A stretch of 64,000 nucleotides of DNA, from contig QANU01102472.1 of assembly GCA_003254905.1 (NCBI GenBank), forward strand, positions 255,447 to 319,446. The letters are read 5' to 3'. This stretch comes from Nissolia schottii (lineage: Eukaryota > Streptophyta > Magnoliopsida > Fabales > Fabaceae). A program made the position numbers and the translations under genes. Positions 24,591-37,384 of this stretch are shown here, piece by piece (the stretch's first letter is position 1; every line of letters begins with the position of its first letter). The notes beneath the pieces were generated by a model that searched no databases, was not told the DNA's origin, and saw only the letters and a list, made by a program, of their open reading frames with translations.

Positions 24591-27500
24591 TCCCGTCCCC
24601 CCCCCCCCCACAAGCAGGCTGGGAAGAGATTGAAAACATGTCACAGAGACCTAGCTTGGATAAAAGTGTGGAAAAGGGGTCAGGTTGAAGCGACTTTGTA
24701 AGGATGTTTGCAGTTTGATGCTTGGTAAAGATAGGAAGAAAATGTAACAGCCCTTAATTGATTTTGTCCTAAACCGTATGGCAATCCATTTCGATATGTT
24801 TTGTCCTCTCACGAAAGACAGGGTTGGTGGAAATATAGATTGCAGACTTGTTATCACAAAAAATGGAAATTGGGGCTGAAAGTGGTTGATGAAGATTTGT
24901 CAATAGGAAACTGAGCCATTAAGCTTCACAGCTTGCAGCTGCCAGCGAACGATATTCAACTTCTGATGAACTTCGAGCCACGGTCGGTTGTTTTTTTTCT
25001 TTTACACGAGACAATGGCTTGTCCAAGGAAAAAACAGAATCTTGTTACTGATTGGAGTGTGTCAATGCATGTTCCCCAGTCGGCATCAGTAAAACCAGTG
25101 ACTATGGGAGAAGGATAGTGAGGAAAGAATACTTCAAGAGCTGGAGCTTTCTTAATATATCTTAACACCCTCAGTGCTACTTGATGATGTTCAACCATTG
25201 GGAGAGCTAAGAATTGGCTAAGTTGGCTCATGGTGAATGCAAAATCAGGTCTAGTGCTTGTCAAGTAGAGGAGGCGCCTAATCAAACATTTGTAACCAAA
25301 AGAATCTGCATATGGAGCACTGCCTGATTTCTACAATTTGATGGAGACATCGCTGGGAGTGGAGACAGGTTTGGCAGCAAGGAGACCAGCTTCCTGAAGT
25401 AATTCTAATGCACACTTTCTTTGGTACAGTGCTATGCCTTCCGTCGTTCTTGAGACTTCCATTCCTAGGAAGTATTTTGCATCACCTAGGTCCTTAATTG
25501 TGAACTTATGATGAAGCATGGATTTAATGGATTCAATTTCTGCCAAATCAATGCCAGTGAGAAGTAGATCATCAACATAGACAAGGATAACTGTTAGATT
25601 TGTGTTTGTCTTCTTGAAAAATAATGAGTAATCTGCCTTGGATTGGGTGTAGCCACTTGATATGAGTGCCTTAGTGAGTTTGTGATTCCACTGCCTACTC
25701 GCTTGCTTTAAGTCATAAAGTGATTTCTACAGCTTACATACCTGTCTAGGGACTTGAGGAACATTAAGGCCAGGGGGAATGTTCATATATACTTCCTAAA
25801 ACAAATCTCCATGGAAGAATGTTGTGTTGACATCCAGCTACTTAAGGAACAAATTGTTTCCAGCAGCAAGAGCCAAAATAACTCGGATTGTTGTCATTTT
25901 GGCCACCGGGCTGAATGTCTCTAGGTAATCCAAACCTTTAGATTGATTATATCCTTTTGCAACAAGTCAAGCCTTACGCCTTTGCACGATCCCATCAAGT
26001 TTGTACTTGAGCTTAAACACCTATTTCCATCGAATTGACTTCTTTCCAGGTGGTAATTCAGTAAGAACCCAGGTTTGATTATCACTCAGGGCCTGCAACT
26101 CAGCTTCAATAGCCTTTCTCCAGCAATCATTAGTCACTTCATCTTTGTATGAGGTAGGTTCTATGTGGCTAGCTATGTCTAAGGAGAAGGATTTATGTAG
26201 TGCAGGTATACACTCATAATTGATAACATTTGAGAGAGGAAAATCATTAACTGAGGAATTAGGGGGCTGGCTGCCAGTGATGAGATTGTAGTGATAATCT
26301 TGGAGATAAGAAGGTGGTTTCCTTGCCCTATTTGATTTCCTAGTTGTGGCATGATGGCATGATCAGTGCTAGGAGCTGTTGGTTGTTGTGCAGATGAGGG
26401 GTGAACTGAATTTTCTAATGAATGTTCATGCTGAAAATTTTGAGTGATTGGTTGTTGTGCAGATGTTGTTGTACTAGAAAAACCTAGTGTGAATTCCTCA
26501 AAAAAGGAATTATGAAAGTTTGGTAAAATTTGGTGTGGATGTAATGCATTTTGATGAGATGCTGAAATTTCATTTTTAGGCTGAAAATAAGGAAAAATTG
26601 CTTCATTGAAAACTACATGCCTGGACAGAAATAATTCCCTATTTTTCAAGTCATATAGAATATATCCTTGTGTTCCTTTCTGAAAGCCTAAGAAGATGCA
26701 TTGGCGTGCTCTAGGATCAAACTTCTTGCGGTTAGCAGTTTTGTAGTGCCTATAGTGCAGGACTGGCTAATTTCATACCTAAGGAATTTTGTGGTTTAGT
26801 GGTGATTTGATTGGCAGAATGTCTTGATGCATGTGAACCAGATTGTTGTAAAAGTGCTAGCAGCTGAAGCTGTTGATCCTTTGTGAGAATCATTCCTTCG
26901 TCTTCCTTATCATAATCCTTGATAGAAGTGCAATCTTCAGTTTCAACCTCTTCTTCACTGTTCTTGAAGGTCATGTTATTAGTTCTTGCCTTTGCATTTT
27001 CAATTTCTGCCTTGCTCCACTCCAGGTGCTCAGGATAGCCTGGTGGATAGCCATGCTTGTGAAAATATCTTTCTATTGTATGGCCTGATGTATTACAGAA
27101 AATGTAAAATCTGTTTGATTGATTCTTGCTGCTTGATGAACCTCTTCCTCCTCTATTGGTGGAGTTTCCTCTATTACCTCTCCCTATGCCTCCATTTTTG
27201 TCATTTGTTTGTTGTCTGTTGTGATTTTGATCAGAACTATTTAGCAGTGTAATGGATTCAATTCCAATAGATGACAATTGTTTTTCTTGCTCAGTCAACA
27301 AAGAAAATGTGCTATTTATATCAGGGAGAGGTCTCATCATCATTCTTTGTAATCTAACATGTTCATACTGTTCATTCAAGCCCCTAAGGAATCTTACAAC
27401 ATAATCTTTCTTTCTATATTCTCTCACAATTCCTAATCCAAACACACATGGTGCAAAAACAACTAGGAATCGGCTAGAAACTTTCTAATTCTTCCTATAT

Positions 27501-28109
27501 AGACTTCAATTTTGTGAAATAGGAAGTAATGGACAACTTACCTTGCTTGATTCCATAAAATTCTTCTTGAAGCACTGTTGTCCTAAAAATGTCTCCTTGA
27601 TTATACCCGTGTTTGAGGTCTTTCCACAGCTCATAGCAATCTTCAATCCATATCACGCTTTGGTAAATTTCTGGACTAAGGGAGCGTGTGATTCACGATA
27701 GTATGAATGTATTGCATCTATCCCAAGCAGCATACATGTTGCTGTTTTCAGCAAGTTTCACAATCGTTCCATCCACAAACTTGAGTTTGTTTTTGGATTT
27801 CAAAGGAAGCTTCAGTGCCCTTTCCCAAATATGATAATTCTGAGCTGTGAGAATAAGAGAAATTAGGGAAAAACCTGAATTTTCTCCAGGATGAATGAAA
27901 TAGGGGCTTAGAGGATCATTCATTGGGTTGATCACTTGATTCAATTGAAAACCTAATTGCTGATTCATTGCAGATGTTGAAAATGGTTGATTCGTGATCG
28001 AAATTTCCGTGATCTTGGTTGTGTTCTTCCATGGCTGAATCTTAATGGATTGATATTCAGAGTGCACAGCAGAGCTCCTTAGATTAGGAGCTCTGATACC
28101 ATAACAAAT

Positions 28110-28400
28110 TGCCAGCAATAAAAAGAAAGGAAGGTGACAGAAATTAAAGAAACAAAGAGATTACCATCTGAGAAAATCAGAGAGAAAGTTGCAGACTGAA
28201 TTCTCAAGTGTATTGTGGTGAAAAGAATGAATTAACTCAGCTCTATGATGAGCTAGTGTTTTGTTTATATACAACTTAGAAGCATAACTAAAAATTAACT
28301 AATTCTAACTACTATCTTAACTAACTAACTAACAGAATATATTAGTTCGCACAGACTAACTTAACATAAAACGATTTCTAACCATTTTCACTGTGAGTTA
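28110..28400 (-). repeat. 5' LTR of the copia element
   Basis: Longer partner of the 24366-24590 LTR. On the minus strand it carries a tatataaac TATA-like motif inside the part missing from the other copy. It ends 8 bp before the primer binding site. Confidence 0.8.
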
Positions 28401-29324
28401 TGTATCATCAATTGATTATACATTATCGCATTACTGATACTAGTGGAGTTTGACATACATTTCGTGGCTTTTATGTTTTGGTTAGTTACCAATAATAGGT
28501 TAATAGTATAATAGCATTTGTTTTGGTGAAAATGAAAAAAAAAATACCAAAAAGCAATTTTTATAAGGGATTTCCTTTATATTAGTGTGTAGATATTAGA
28601 AAACCATATTGTTGGACGATAGATATAGAAACCTATATAATTAGTAGTGTATTTAATTAAGTTTTTTTAATGGGTTTAATTTTTATACATAGCAAATATT
28701 AAAAAGTTTTACTTTGTTATCAAATCATGAAGGTAGGAAGTGCAGGAGTTGTGATGGTGTGAGATGGTAATAAAATTGGAGGAAGTTGATGTGATTTGTC
28801 CTAAGAAAAATATATGTACTTGTTAATTAGAAGAGGTTAAGTGTAATATTCGTGGACTTTGGAGAAAGTCAATATGATTTGTCCTAAAAAAATGATAAAC
28901 AGATTGGGCCTGCAGGACTCGTATGCTTAAACAGGTCGGCCTATACTAATTGGGTTAGCCCATTTGATAATTTTTTTTAAAATAGACTTGACCCATATAC
29001 TTTTAAGTTTCAACCAAGAAAATAGTGGTATTTTACTCTACTTTATCCCATGTGACGGCGGCTGTTCTAATAATTTTTTTTAAGGATCAAATAGTAGTTT
29101 TATTATTTTTTTAGAAAATGTCAACCAGAAAGATGCTATGGCCATTTAAATCTTAAAAAAGGGAGGGGGTGTTTTTTAGTTAGAGACAAGAACCTTAAAG
29201 AGAGGGTTCAATTTTGGTGGTTCTTGATATATAACAGTTAACAATTTTGTATTATATTTATAAAATTATAATCTTTATAATTTATAATATTTACTATTAA
29301 ATTATAATCTTTATATTTTTAAAG
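28401..29324. other. Intergenic DNA
   Basis: AT-rich spacer with decayed repeat text around 28900-29000 (gcctgcaggactcgtatgct, tcggcc, gggttagccc). No gene seen. Confidence 0.4.
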
Positions 29325-29735
29325 CGAGATTTTCATCGTCACTCAAAGCCTACTTCTAAGCCACAAATAATTATAAAGACTATAGTTTCATAATAGACAG
29401 GACCGGAAAACATGAATCTTTGATTAAACATATTTCTGATGTACAGGATCCTCATCTAAGAGGCAAGTACAGAGCATACCCTATGTTTATGATACCCATT
29501 ATCTTCCTACTTCTCATATTCTAAGAAAGCATGGGTCGATATAGGAAATCGGAACAGAAAACGCATGTTCTGATAAGTGCAAGCAGGAAAAGATTTAAAA
29601 CTGATCTAGTTACAAAAAATTAAATTGGTATGTTTGATCAAAGTTTCATGCTCTCCAGTCTTGTCTATTATGAAACTATAGTCTTTATGATTATCTGTGG
29701 TTTGGAAGTAGGCTTTGAGTGACGCCGAAATTCTA
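29325..29735. repeat. Long inverted repeat (arms about 105 bp, spacer about 200 bp)
   Basis: The left arm (about 29325-29430) contains gtcactcaaagcctactt and ataaagactatagtttcata. The right arm (about 29633-29735) is its reverse complement at roughly 85 percent by eye. The spacer is unrelated to either arm and has no open frame of note. It could be a foldback transposon or a hairpin-forming small-RNA locus. Confidence 0.75.
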
Positions 29736-30102
29736 TTTAGTATTTAATAAATAATATTATATTTATTAAATACTAAGTAGAATTTAATTATTGTATACAA
29801 TCAGTGAAAAAAAATAGATTAGATTTATTTTTGTAACCTTGGCTATATATTTCTATATCCGCATAACGACAAGTGTTTCTTGAGTATAGGGCCACGATTG
29901 CGTTGACAATAATATTTTTGGAACGTTAGATTTATATGATTTAACAAATGAATTATTTGGTGCAACATGTGCAATGAATTAGTATTTATATGTGACGGTG
30001 ACATTGAGTTCATTATAAATTAGGAACTTTGTAGCACTCCTCCTGCATCTCATTCCATACACAAAACTAATTAAGCATCTACATACTGAATTAGTTGCTT
30101 AA
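29736..30102 (+). promoter_or_regulatory. Upstream region of the BURP gene
   Basis: About 370 bp between the inverted repeat and the BURP start codon. It includes the presumed promoter and 5' leader. A small (aattctattt...aagtagaattt) inverted motif lies at 29731-29783. No TATA box can be assigned with confidence. Confidence 0.3.
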
Positions 30103-32183
30103 ATGGGGTTTACACGTCTATCCGTTTTAGTTCTATTCTGTGTAAGCTAGTTTTGGCTTAATTATATAAGCTTGTGCATGCAATTTGATATGCATAATTG
30201 TCTTAATATATTTCTTTCGCTTTATCTCCATTTTATTTGTGTTTTAAATGTTTGGTTTTCATTAGAATTCATCACAAAATTCTTATAAACCATGAAGGGA
30301 TTCAAAAACACACATATATAATATGCTTTTGCTGTTTATCAAAAAAAAAATATGCTTTTTTTTCTCATTGGCTTAACCTAGCAATCGATATTTTTAAATA
30401 TCATGATGTTGTATTCTTAAATTCAGTCAATTTTTTTTTTATTTTTTTTTTACCTTCCTTTAAGTTGTATTGAACTGTATTCTAGATTTTCTTCTCTTTG
30501 CTTCGATTGAATTAGATACATTTGTATAATTTTTATTATTGATTTTTTTCTCTTAAACCACCAATATTTCTATTATTGATTTATTAACAAGTTTTGATTT
30601 AATATTCCGTGTATGGCAAGAGTTTAAAACACTAGTAAAATCAATAATTTCACATATATTAAATCAATGTAAAGATTGACTTTTTTAAAGTGCTCATGAA
30701 CAAAATCAAATTTGATCTCAATTTAGCTGAACTTAATCATTTTTTTGCAGCTGGCTCTTGTGGGAACCGAAGCGTCGCAAGCAACCGAAGATTATTGGCA
30801 ATCTGTTTGGCCAAACACTCCTATGCCCGAGGCTCTCTGGGATCTGCTGCTGCCTTGTTAGTAACATGGAAAATATCATATCATATTATTTAAATTTTTT
30901 TAAAAACAAATTTAAAAGTTTTTTTGATATTATCCATTAGATTAAATTTAACAATAAAGTTAAAACATATTTTGAAAAATAACGTTGATACAAATTAAAG
31001 ATTATATAGCTGACCAATTAATTTGAAGATCTAGCTTGTGTTTTTAATAACATCTTATCAAAAGGTCAAAGGCCAAACTCAGGTGAAATCTCACTTGACT
31101 TTACCTGTTTCCAGTACCACTCTTATTTGCCAAGATGTTGAGATTTGTCTCTTTTTTTATTAACTGTCAAGCTAGTTAGTTAGTTTGTTTGTTTGTTTTC
31201 CCTTCTTCCATTAACTTGATATCTATCTTCTAAAACTTTCTTTACATAAAGTATTATGGATTTTATATAAAAACTTAGTGAAGATGCATGTAACGACTTG
31301 TAGCTCTAATTAGAGATAGAGTAGTAAACAAAGTTTTGGAAAAGATATCGGTGGATTATAGGAGGTGTAACAACATAAAGTATATTGTTTTGATATATTT
31401 GGTATCACTGGTAATCTTTGGTGTTATAATGATGCAGACAATAAAACCGATACGCCCATTAAAGCGGAAGAAGAGGCGCAATATTGGACCGTGTTCTTCC
31501 AACATGAACTTTATCCAGGCAAGAAGATGAGCATGGGTTTTCACAATAAACACGCAGAGGGAGAGACAAGCCAACCTTTTGGAGTGGACATATGGGGGAA
31601 TGAAGAAAGTGAAGGCCTTGAAAAATCGAAAAGGGAGTCCTCAAGCAGGAAAATGGGGAAACAATTATCAGGAGAGAGATCAGGGCATGACGACTTCGAC
31701 CAAGCTCTCCACGGGGACGTGTGCAAGAGCAAACCCGCAGTAGGAGAGGACAAGCACTGCGCAAAGTCCCTGGAATCGATGATGGAGTTCGCCGTTTCGA
31801 GGTTCGGGAAGAACATTCGCCCGGTGACCAGCTCCTTTGCCCCCAACCAGGAGCAATACGCGGTGGAGGAAGTCAAGAAGATCGGAGAAAACGCGGTCAT
31901 GTGCCACCGGCTGAATTACGAGGAGGTTGTGTTTTACTGCCACGTGATCCACGCCTCAACCACTTACATGGTTCCAATGGTGGCCCCCGACGGCACTGTG
32001 GCCAATGCGCTCACCATTTGCCACCACGACACGCGCGGCATGAACCCCAAGACGCTCTTTGAAATGCTCAAAGTGAAGCCAGGAACTGTACCTGTTTGCC
32101 ATTTTGTTGGCAATAAGGGTGTCGCTTGGGTCCCCAACTCCGTCTCCGCCACCCACTTGCCTGACCATCCTTGTGTGGTCTAG
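30103..32183 (+). CDS. BURP-domain protein (USP/SALI3-2-like), 296 aa
   Basis: Three exons, 30103-30141, 30751-30856 and 31438-32183, with GT/AG junctions and phases 0 and 1; 891 nt gives 296 residues plus TAG. A signal peptide (MGFTRLSVLVLFC then LALVGTEA) spans intron 1 and marks a secreted, probably apoplastic or vacuolar, protein. Next comes the short conserved segment YWQSVWPNTPMPEALWDLLL, which places it in the USP/SALI-type subgroup without long repeats. The BURP domain starts at FFQHELYPGKKM and carries the four Cys-His pairs: CH-x10-CH-x25-CH-x24-CH, from CHRLNYEEVVFYCH to VPVCH, ending WVPN...CVV. Members of this plant-only family are linked to seed development and stress; the molecular activity is not settled. 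The start gives the only in-frame signal peptide. Complete, no lesion seen. Confidence 0.9.
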
Positions 32184-32424
32184 GCCTACTCTTTTACGCG
32201 CAAAGAGTGTTTCTTGCTTGTATCTATGTTTTCTCAAATAAATTACTAGTTCTAATCACTTAATTAGAACTAGCACTTTGCCTATCCTGGTGGTGCCCTA
32301 AGCAAGATGTATGTTTGAATTTGATTATGTGATAAAATTAGTGTGGCTTCTAATAATTTGCAAATTTTGATTTCGTATCTTATTAATTCTTTTTTTAGTT
32401 CATGATATTAAGTTAAATCGTTAA
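32184..32424 (+). other. 3' flank of the BURP gene
   Basis: Short AT-rich flank. An inverted motif actagttctaat...attagaactag at 32246-32274 lies about 65 bp past the stop codon and could form a hairpin in the 3' untranslated region. Confidence 0.4.
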
Positions 32425-32605
32425 AAGATGATGATGATGATGATGGAGTTTGGAGCATGGGAGAAGCACCTAGAATGGAGGAGAGTTTGCGTGATTGGGG
32501 AAGCGACGACGGAGAATTTGTGGATGGCGGAGGCGTTCAAGTTTCGGTGATGATTGGAGAGCTTGGAATAAGCCATGGCAATGAAAAGTGCTGAGAGTGA
32601 AAAAA
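32425..32605 (-). pseudogene. Stray copy of COQ3 exon 1 fused to a copia fragment
   Basis: This 181-bp segment matches 45570-45750 in the COQ3 gene, covering about 25 nt of its 5' leader, the ATG and most of the transit-peptide-coding exon 1. Translated, it reads [20 protein letters not shown], where COQ3 has [20 protein letters not shown]. It stops inside the (GAT)n run that encodes the Ser tract. On its 5' side it joins directly to integrase-coding copia sequence, in frame, so one open frame of 123 codons (32792-32421) runs through both. It lacks all methyltransferase sequence and cannot make COQ3. Its presence next to a retroelement fragment suggests capture or rearrangement. Confidence 0.85.
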
Positions 32606-34275
32606 ATTTATATGGTCGAAGATATGGGTAGTAAACACAACCAAAGCTTCTAAGAAAAGTGTAATCAGGTGGTTTGTTAAACAATGTTTGAAAGGGAAAA
32701 ACATGTTTGAGGATAGTTGTTGGCATCATGAGGTTAATTAAATGAATTGTTGTAAGAAAAGCTTCTTGCATGGGGAGAGAAGCATTTGCCAATAGTGAGA
32801 CCTATTTCAACAATGACGATGTTTTCTTTCAACTCAGCGTTGTTGTTCATGTGTATATGGACAAGACTCACAAGAGAGTCTATGGGCTATGCCATTTTCA
32901 GTTAGGACAGATGTAAAAAAGAGATATTTTTTGGCATTATCTGTTCGAATACCTTTGATTTTATGGTCTAGTTGATTTTCTACTAAGGACTTATATTGTT
33001 TGAAGACAGTAAGAGCTTGGGATCTTTGGTGTAGCATGTAAAGCAAGGTGTGCTTGTTGTATGCATCAATGAAACTAATATAATATCTTGCACCAGAGTT
33101 TGCAACAAGAGGAGTTGGTCCCCAAATATCAATGTGTTGATGTGATTTACCAAGACAACAAGATTTACAAATTGCAGAAATTTCATTCTCATCAGAATAG
33201 ATTTTACAATATTGCAGAATTTGATGAACAACTTTGCTAGAAGGGTGACCTAGTCTAGCATGCCACAACAAAAAATTACTATTTCTATCTACATATCCTA
33301 TCTTGTGTGTATGATAGGCTGCTGGTGCATGAGCTGCACTTATTTTAGCTACAGCAATAGGAAGGTCAATGCTACTATTGTATACTTGAGTAGTGGCGGT
33401 AATGGGTTAAAGATCATGAAAAGCATACAAGCCATCTTTAATAGTACCTTGGAAAAGTATCTCCTTGATTGCTTGTGATTAACAAAGCAGGTATTAGCAT
33501 GAAACTCAAAGAACACATCATTTTCAAGAGAAAATTGGGAGACACTAAGTAAATTCTTTGTTTGGCTAGGAACATGTAGTAGATTATTGAGTACAAAAGT
33601 TGTGTTATAAGATTTTGAATACAAAGTTGAATGTCCTTGATGCAATACCTGTGTCATCACCTATCTGAACTATTTCATTGCCTTCATAGACAATACTCTT
33701 TGTGTTAATAGTAGAAGAATATGGTGTTAGATTATGTGAAGCACCAGAATCTAGATAATAGAGAAGGTCATACACCTGAGATGGAGCCTGAACAAGTACG
33801 AGTGCTCGTGACGTGTTTGTTGTGGCGGCAACGAGCTGATTTATAGGAGTAGCAACTAGTGTTTGATGTTGTGTGGTTGAAGATCCATGTTGTGGAGGCT
33901 GAGGTGGTTGGAAGTACAGATTAAAGCGATGATGACACTCATGAACTTTGTGACCAAACTTTCCACAGAGTTAACACTGAGGCTTATTGTCATTGTTGTA
34001 GGTGCCTCTGCCACCACCATATGAACCTTTGCTAGGTCCTCCTCTGCTACAGCCATGGTGTGAATAGCCTTGGCCACGAGAACCACCTCTGAATCTTGAA
34101 CCAGAACCTCCTCCAATTTCATAATTGCAACGAGGTCCTTGTGAGTAATGGGCCTAAATTTGAGAATTGACACTGTTTTCAACTAGATCTAGTTGATGAC
34201 ACTTTTCAATTCTAGTTTTAACAACTAGGAGCAATGCCTCAATTTCTTCAATAAAATAAGGATCGGTGCGAGAAA
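32606..34275 (-). mobile_element. Truncated second Ty1/copia fragment (gag end, protease, integrase)
   Basis: Minus-strand order: gag end (about 34275-34150, RIEKCHQLD), zinc knuckle (about 33975, LCGKFGHKVHECHHRF, with a stop replacing one residue), protease DSGASHNLT (about 33745), gag-pre-integrase (33660-33349 and LWHARLGHPSSKVVHQIL at 33270), integrase core (DIWGP and FIDAYNKHTLLY, then GIRTDNAKKY) and a later block (NKPPDYTFLRSFGCVYYPYL) up to the fusion with the COQ3 fragment. Reverse transcriptase, RNase H and both LTRs are absent. Stops and frameshifts make it inactive. It is a different lineage from the element at 24.4-28.4 kb. Confidence 0.85.
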
Positions 34276-34739
34276 TTAAAGGTTACCACAGATATGTAAT
34301 TAGAAGGGATTTAAAAATGGAGGATTTAAAAATTAAACTGATTCTAATAACCGTTTAACGCATAGAAATGTTATTTACTAACACAATAACACAATATAGA
34401 GGTAAGTTGATCCTCTTTTTAAAGAGTATTTATACATTAAGTTAAATTAGTCGGTTCAGAAGAGTTCATATCTTAATGCAAGGATCTACCATATTCCTTT
34501 TGGTCCATTCTATTTATTTTTTAGGCATATTTAAAAGTTAAAGTATGCGGACTTAAGTCATAATCGTACTCAAATATATCAATTATCAATTACTATTCAA
34601 TTAAGCCAGAAGCCCCACACAGAAACCCCACACGTGTCAACCATAGGGAAAAAAATTCCCGCTCAAATGCACACGTAGTCAGGATTCCATCAAGTACAAC
34701 TAAAATTTTTCAAAAATGTTACATGTACACCCAATTTTA
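34276..34739. other. Intergenic DNA
   Basis: AT-rich spacer with no recognisable gene. Confidence 0.4.
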
Positions 34740-34890
34740 TACATTTATACATATATCATTAATAATGCACAAACTTTATTTTCATGAGTACACAAACATT
34801 ACTAACTTATAGTTGATATTCTCAAATATACTTAATTAAGTGCACAAACATTGCAGACATTAAAACACAAACTTTATATATATAAATATA
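34740..34890 (-). repeat. Inverted copy of the GTTTGTGCA repeat element
   Basis: The reverse complement contains taaaGTTTGTGCAttatt, aatGTTTGTGtactc and tgcaatGTTTGTGCActtaa, followed by a text (attaagtatatttgagaata) matching 11555-11582. It is the same element as the 11 kb array, in the opposite orientation. Confidence 0.7.
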
Positions 34891-36971
34891 GAGTGTATGT
34901 ATGGTGTATATTTTTTGGTGTATATGTAGCATGACTCAAATTTTTTTTTTTTTTACTTATTTGCTATCCAGCCAAAATGCATCACATCAAAATTAAATTT
35001 GGATTTTCTGACTTTTTTGGGTGATATAAGTGAGAATGCTGACACAAATTAATAACACTGTAAATGTTGGCAAGTACGTACCCTGCAAAGACATTTGTCT
35101 ATTTCAATTTCATTCTCAACACGCTTCCTCTCAACTTAAATAAATCTTTTTCCCCGACCCATTCATACTCGGCACAATCACTGTCACCTGTTGTGGGAGC
35201 CGGTCTTTGTGGTTTCAAGTAAATTTCTCTTCATGAGCAGCCTCAGCTTCCTCTATCAACAGTCACAATCTAAAGAAAAACATAATATCATTCAATAAGG
35301 GATGACCAAGTTCGTAAGAATCGCTAAAGCTTCAAAAGGTCAATTTCTAAAGCTTTTTGGAAGATGTTCCTTTTATGTTATCATTAATCTGTCATTGAGT
35401 ACATCCTGGCTATATATGACTATATATAAATGGATGCTATGACCTCGTTTATGCATGCAAAAGAACCAGGCTAGCTCCCTTGAAGTTGATTCTTGAGCCA
35501 CTATCTGTAAAACTAAAGTTAAGTCATTCGACAAGCTTTGAAGTTGTGTTTCAATTATACTCTATAAATAAATCAAGTCATTTGATGGTTTAGAAAATAA
35601 CTTTAAACCCACATGATCTAAAAGCATATCACATTGGTAGGAAGAAGCATTCTTCCATCACGTTTTAATTAATAAGATCTTCTTTTTTTTTATTAGGTTC
35701 TGAATTCATCAATATTGATGGAAGAAAACAAGGAGCTGAAGCATAGAGGAAGAGCTCATGACATGGGAGATAATAAAAGAGAAGCTTGAGGCTCAATCCT
35801 TGGTAAGATTTCTATTGCTTCATCTTTTATGGGTCTGATTTCTTTTTTTATGGCTCATAAGACTAAATTAATTGATCCTGCCCATACTGTTTGTTCAGAT
35901 TATCTCAAGCCAGAGAGTGCAAGTTTTCTTATATGAGATTACAATAAGGAGCTCTCCTTAAGAAAACATAGAATCAAGGATAGCATAGAAGTCACAATTA
36001 GAAGTATATCTACCATAAATAAACATGTTGGTTTTAGTTTAAATGTATCTAAGACAAGTTAAACACTTTTGAAGCAAATCATTTTGATGAAACCTAAATA
36101 AAATCAATTAAATGCTGCATCGTTTGCTTTTCTACTAAAATATAACATGCCAAAATGAAGAATAGATCAAGAAACAAAATCGAGCTTACCAGGCTCATAA
36201 TGAAGAGCAGATTCCATTTGGGTTGGAATTTTCACAACTAGAAAGTCCTTTTTCAATCTCAGATCTTTGAGCGGCATGGATCCTCTTATTTCCCAATATG
36301 CTTCCGTTTGGCTAATTCTCACTCAATTAAAGACTAGACAACGTTTTTAGTTTACACCTTCAAGAGAGTTAAAAGATAAATTAAAAAATTGATTGTGAGA
36401 AAAATGAAACTTTATTGGTTACTAAATTTTTGGAACATTAAACCACAAAATGAGAAATGACAAAACCAATAATAAAACCAATAATAAGGGAAAACTATTT
36501 CTCTCATGGCTATAAAAATTCCAAATCAATTATAAAGATCACCCTTTTTTTTTCACTCTTAGATCATCGTATACATCTCGGTTGGCAAAAAGCAAAACAT
36601 ATCAAGATATAATACTCAAATTCGAGCCCTTGCATTTTTATTTAGAAAACTAAACAATCTGAAATAAAATATAGTTAGGACCTTAGTCTACGACATTTTT
36701 CAGGCATATATTTATGCATAAATTAACAAATGACATATTTTGCAAAGGATTGGGTACGATATTTTCTATGTTCTTCGTCAATTTGTGCTAGTTCACCAGA
36801 ATCAAGCACATATCATAAATATCATGTAATTTTTAAAAAAATTGTCACCTTTCTTTATTACATGGAGACGACAGGTCAGCATGTGACGCATTCTAAATGG
36901 TGGATAGTCCCACTATCAAAATGGACACATGTCACTCCCAAAAAAAAAATTCCCACCCAAATGTAATACTT
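34891..36971. other. Intergenic DNA, possible gene remnant
   Basis: Mostly AT-rich. A short plus-strand frame near 35700 (SSILMEENKELKHRGRAHDM) and another near 36190 (QAHNEEQIPFGLEFSQL, preceded by an acceptor-like cttaccag) have coding-like composition, but I cannot identify a product or join them. No confident gene. Confidence 0.3.
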
Positions 36972-37384
36972 AAAAAAAAATTCTTAAAATCAATTATAGT
37001 TTTAATCTTAAAATCTTAAAAAATATTTTTAAAATATCAGATATTTAACTGTGGCACTTAGCAATTCTTTATCACAATTACAAAGAATTGTTTATTTTTT
37101 TAAAAGGTAAATACTTTAAAAGAATGTGGAGTTGGTTTTTTTTTTATGTATTTTTTTTTTCATTTTGTAAAAGTGCAGGAAAAAATAAAGAAACAAAGTT
37201 GTTGAAACCAAATATCTACGCAAGCTCAAACGTATTTTTGTTAAACTGTTTTTCACTTTATATGTTTATCAAATCAGTCCAGAGTACCCAAACAAAATAA
37301 ATTAGTGAGCCTCTAGCAGAAAATGAGGTATACCAAAATCTGAATATGTAGCATGGTGGCTAAAAATATCTTACAAGAGACTAA

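Larger units (their letters stand above)
24366..28400 (-). mobile_element. Degenerate Ty1/copia LTR retrotransposon
   Basis: Minus-strand order from the right LTR: primer binding site TGGTATCAGAGC (28101-28090, the tRNA-iMet complement), gag part 1 (28058-27693, with YHIWERALKLPL), gag part 2 (27445-26750, with a decayed zinc knuckle CNTSGHTIERYFHKHGYPPG and an RGGRG stretch), integrase C-terminus (26700-26179, with FLGFQKGTQGYILYD), reverse transcriptase (about 26170-25331, with YVDDLLL near 25575 and KDLGDAKYFLGMEV), and RNase H start (25285-24956, with LLYLTSTRPDFAF and GFTDADWGTC). Protease and the integrase core are missing between gag and the integrase tail, and several stops and frameshifts interrupt pol. 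A G-rich purine tract just right of the left LTR may be the polypurine tract. Not autonomous. No target duplication found. Confidence 0.9.

Noticed and set aside
31541-32237. Several minus-strand frames and a plus-strand frame overlapping the BURP exon
   Set aside because: All are shadows of the BURP frame, which carries the four Cys-His pairs.
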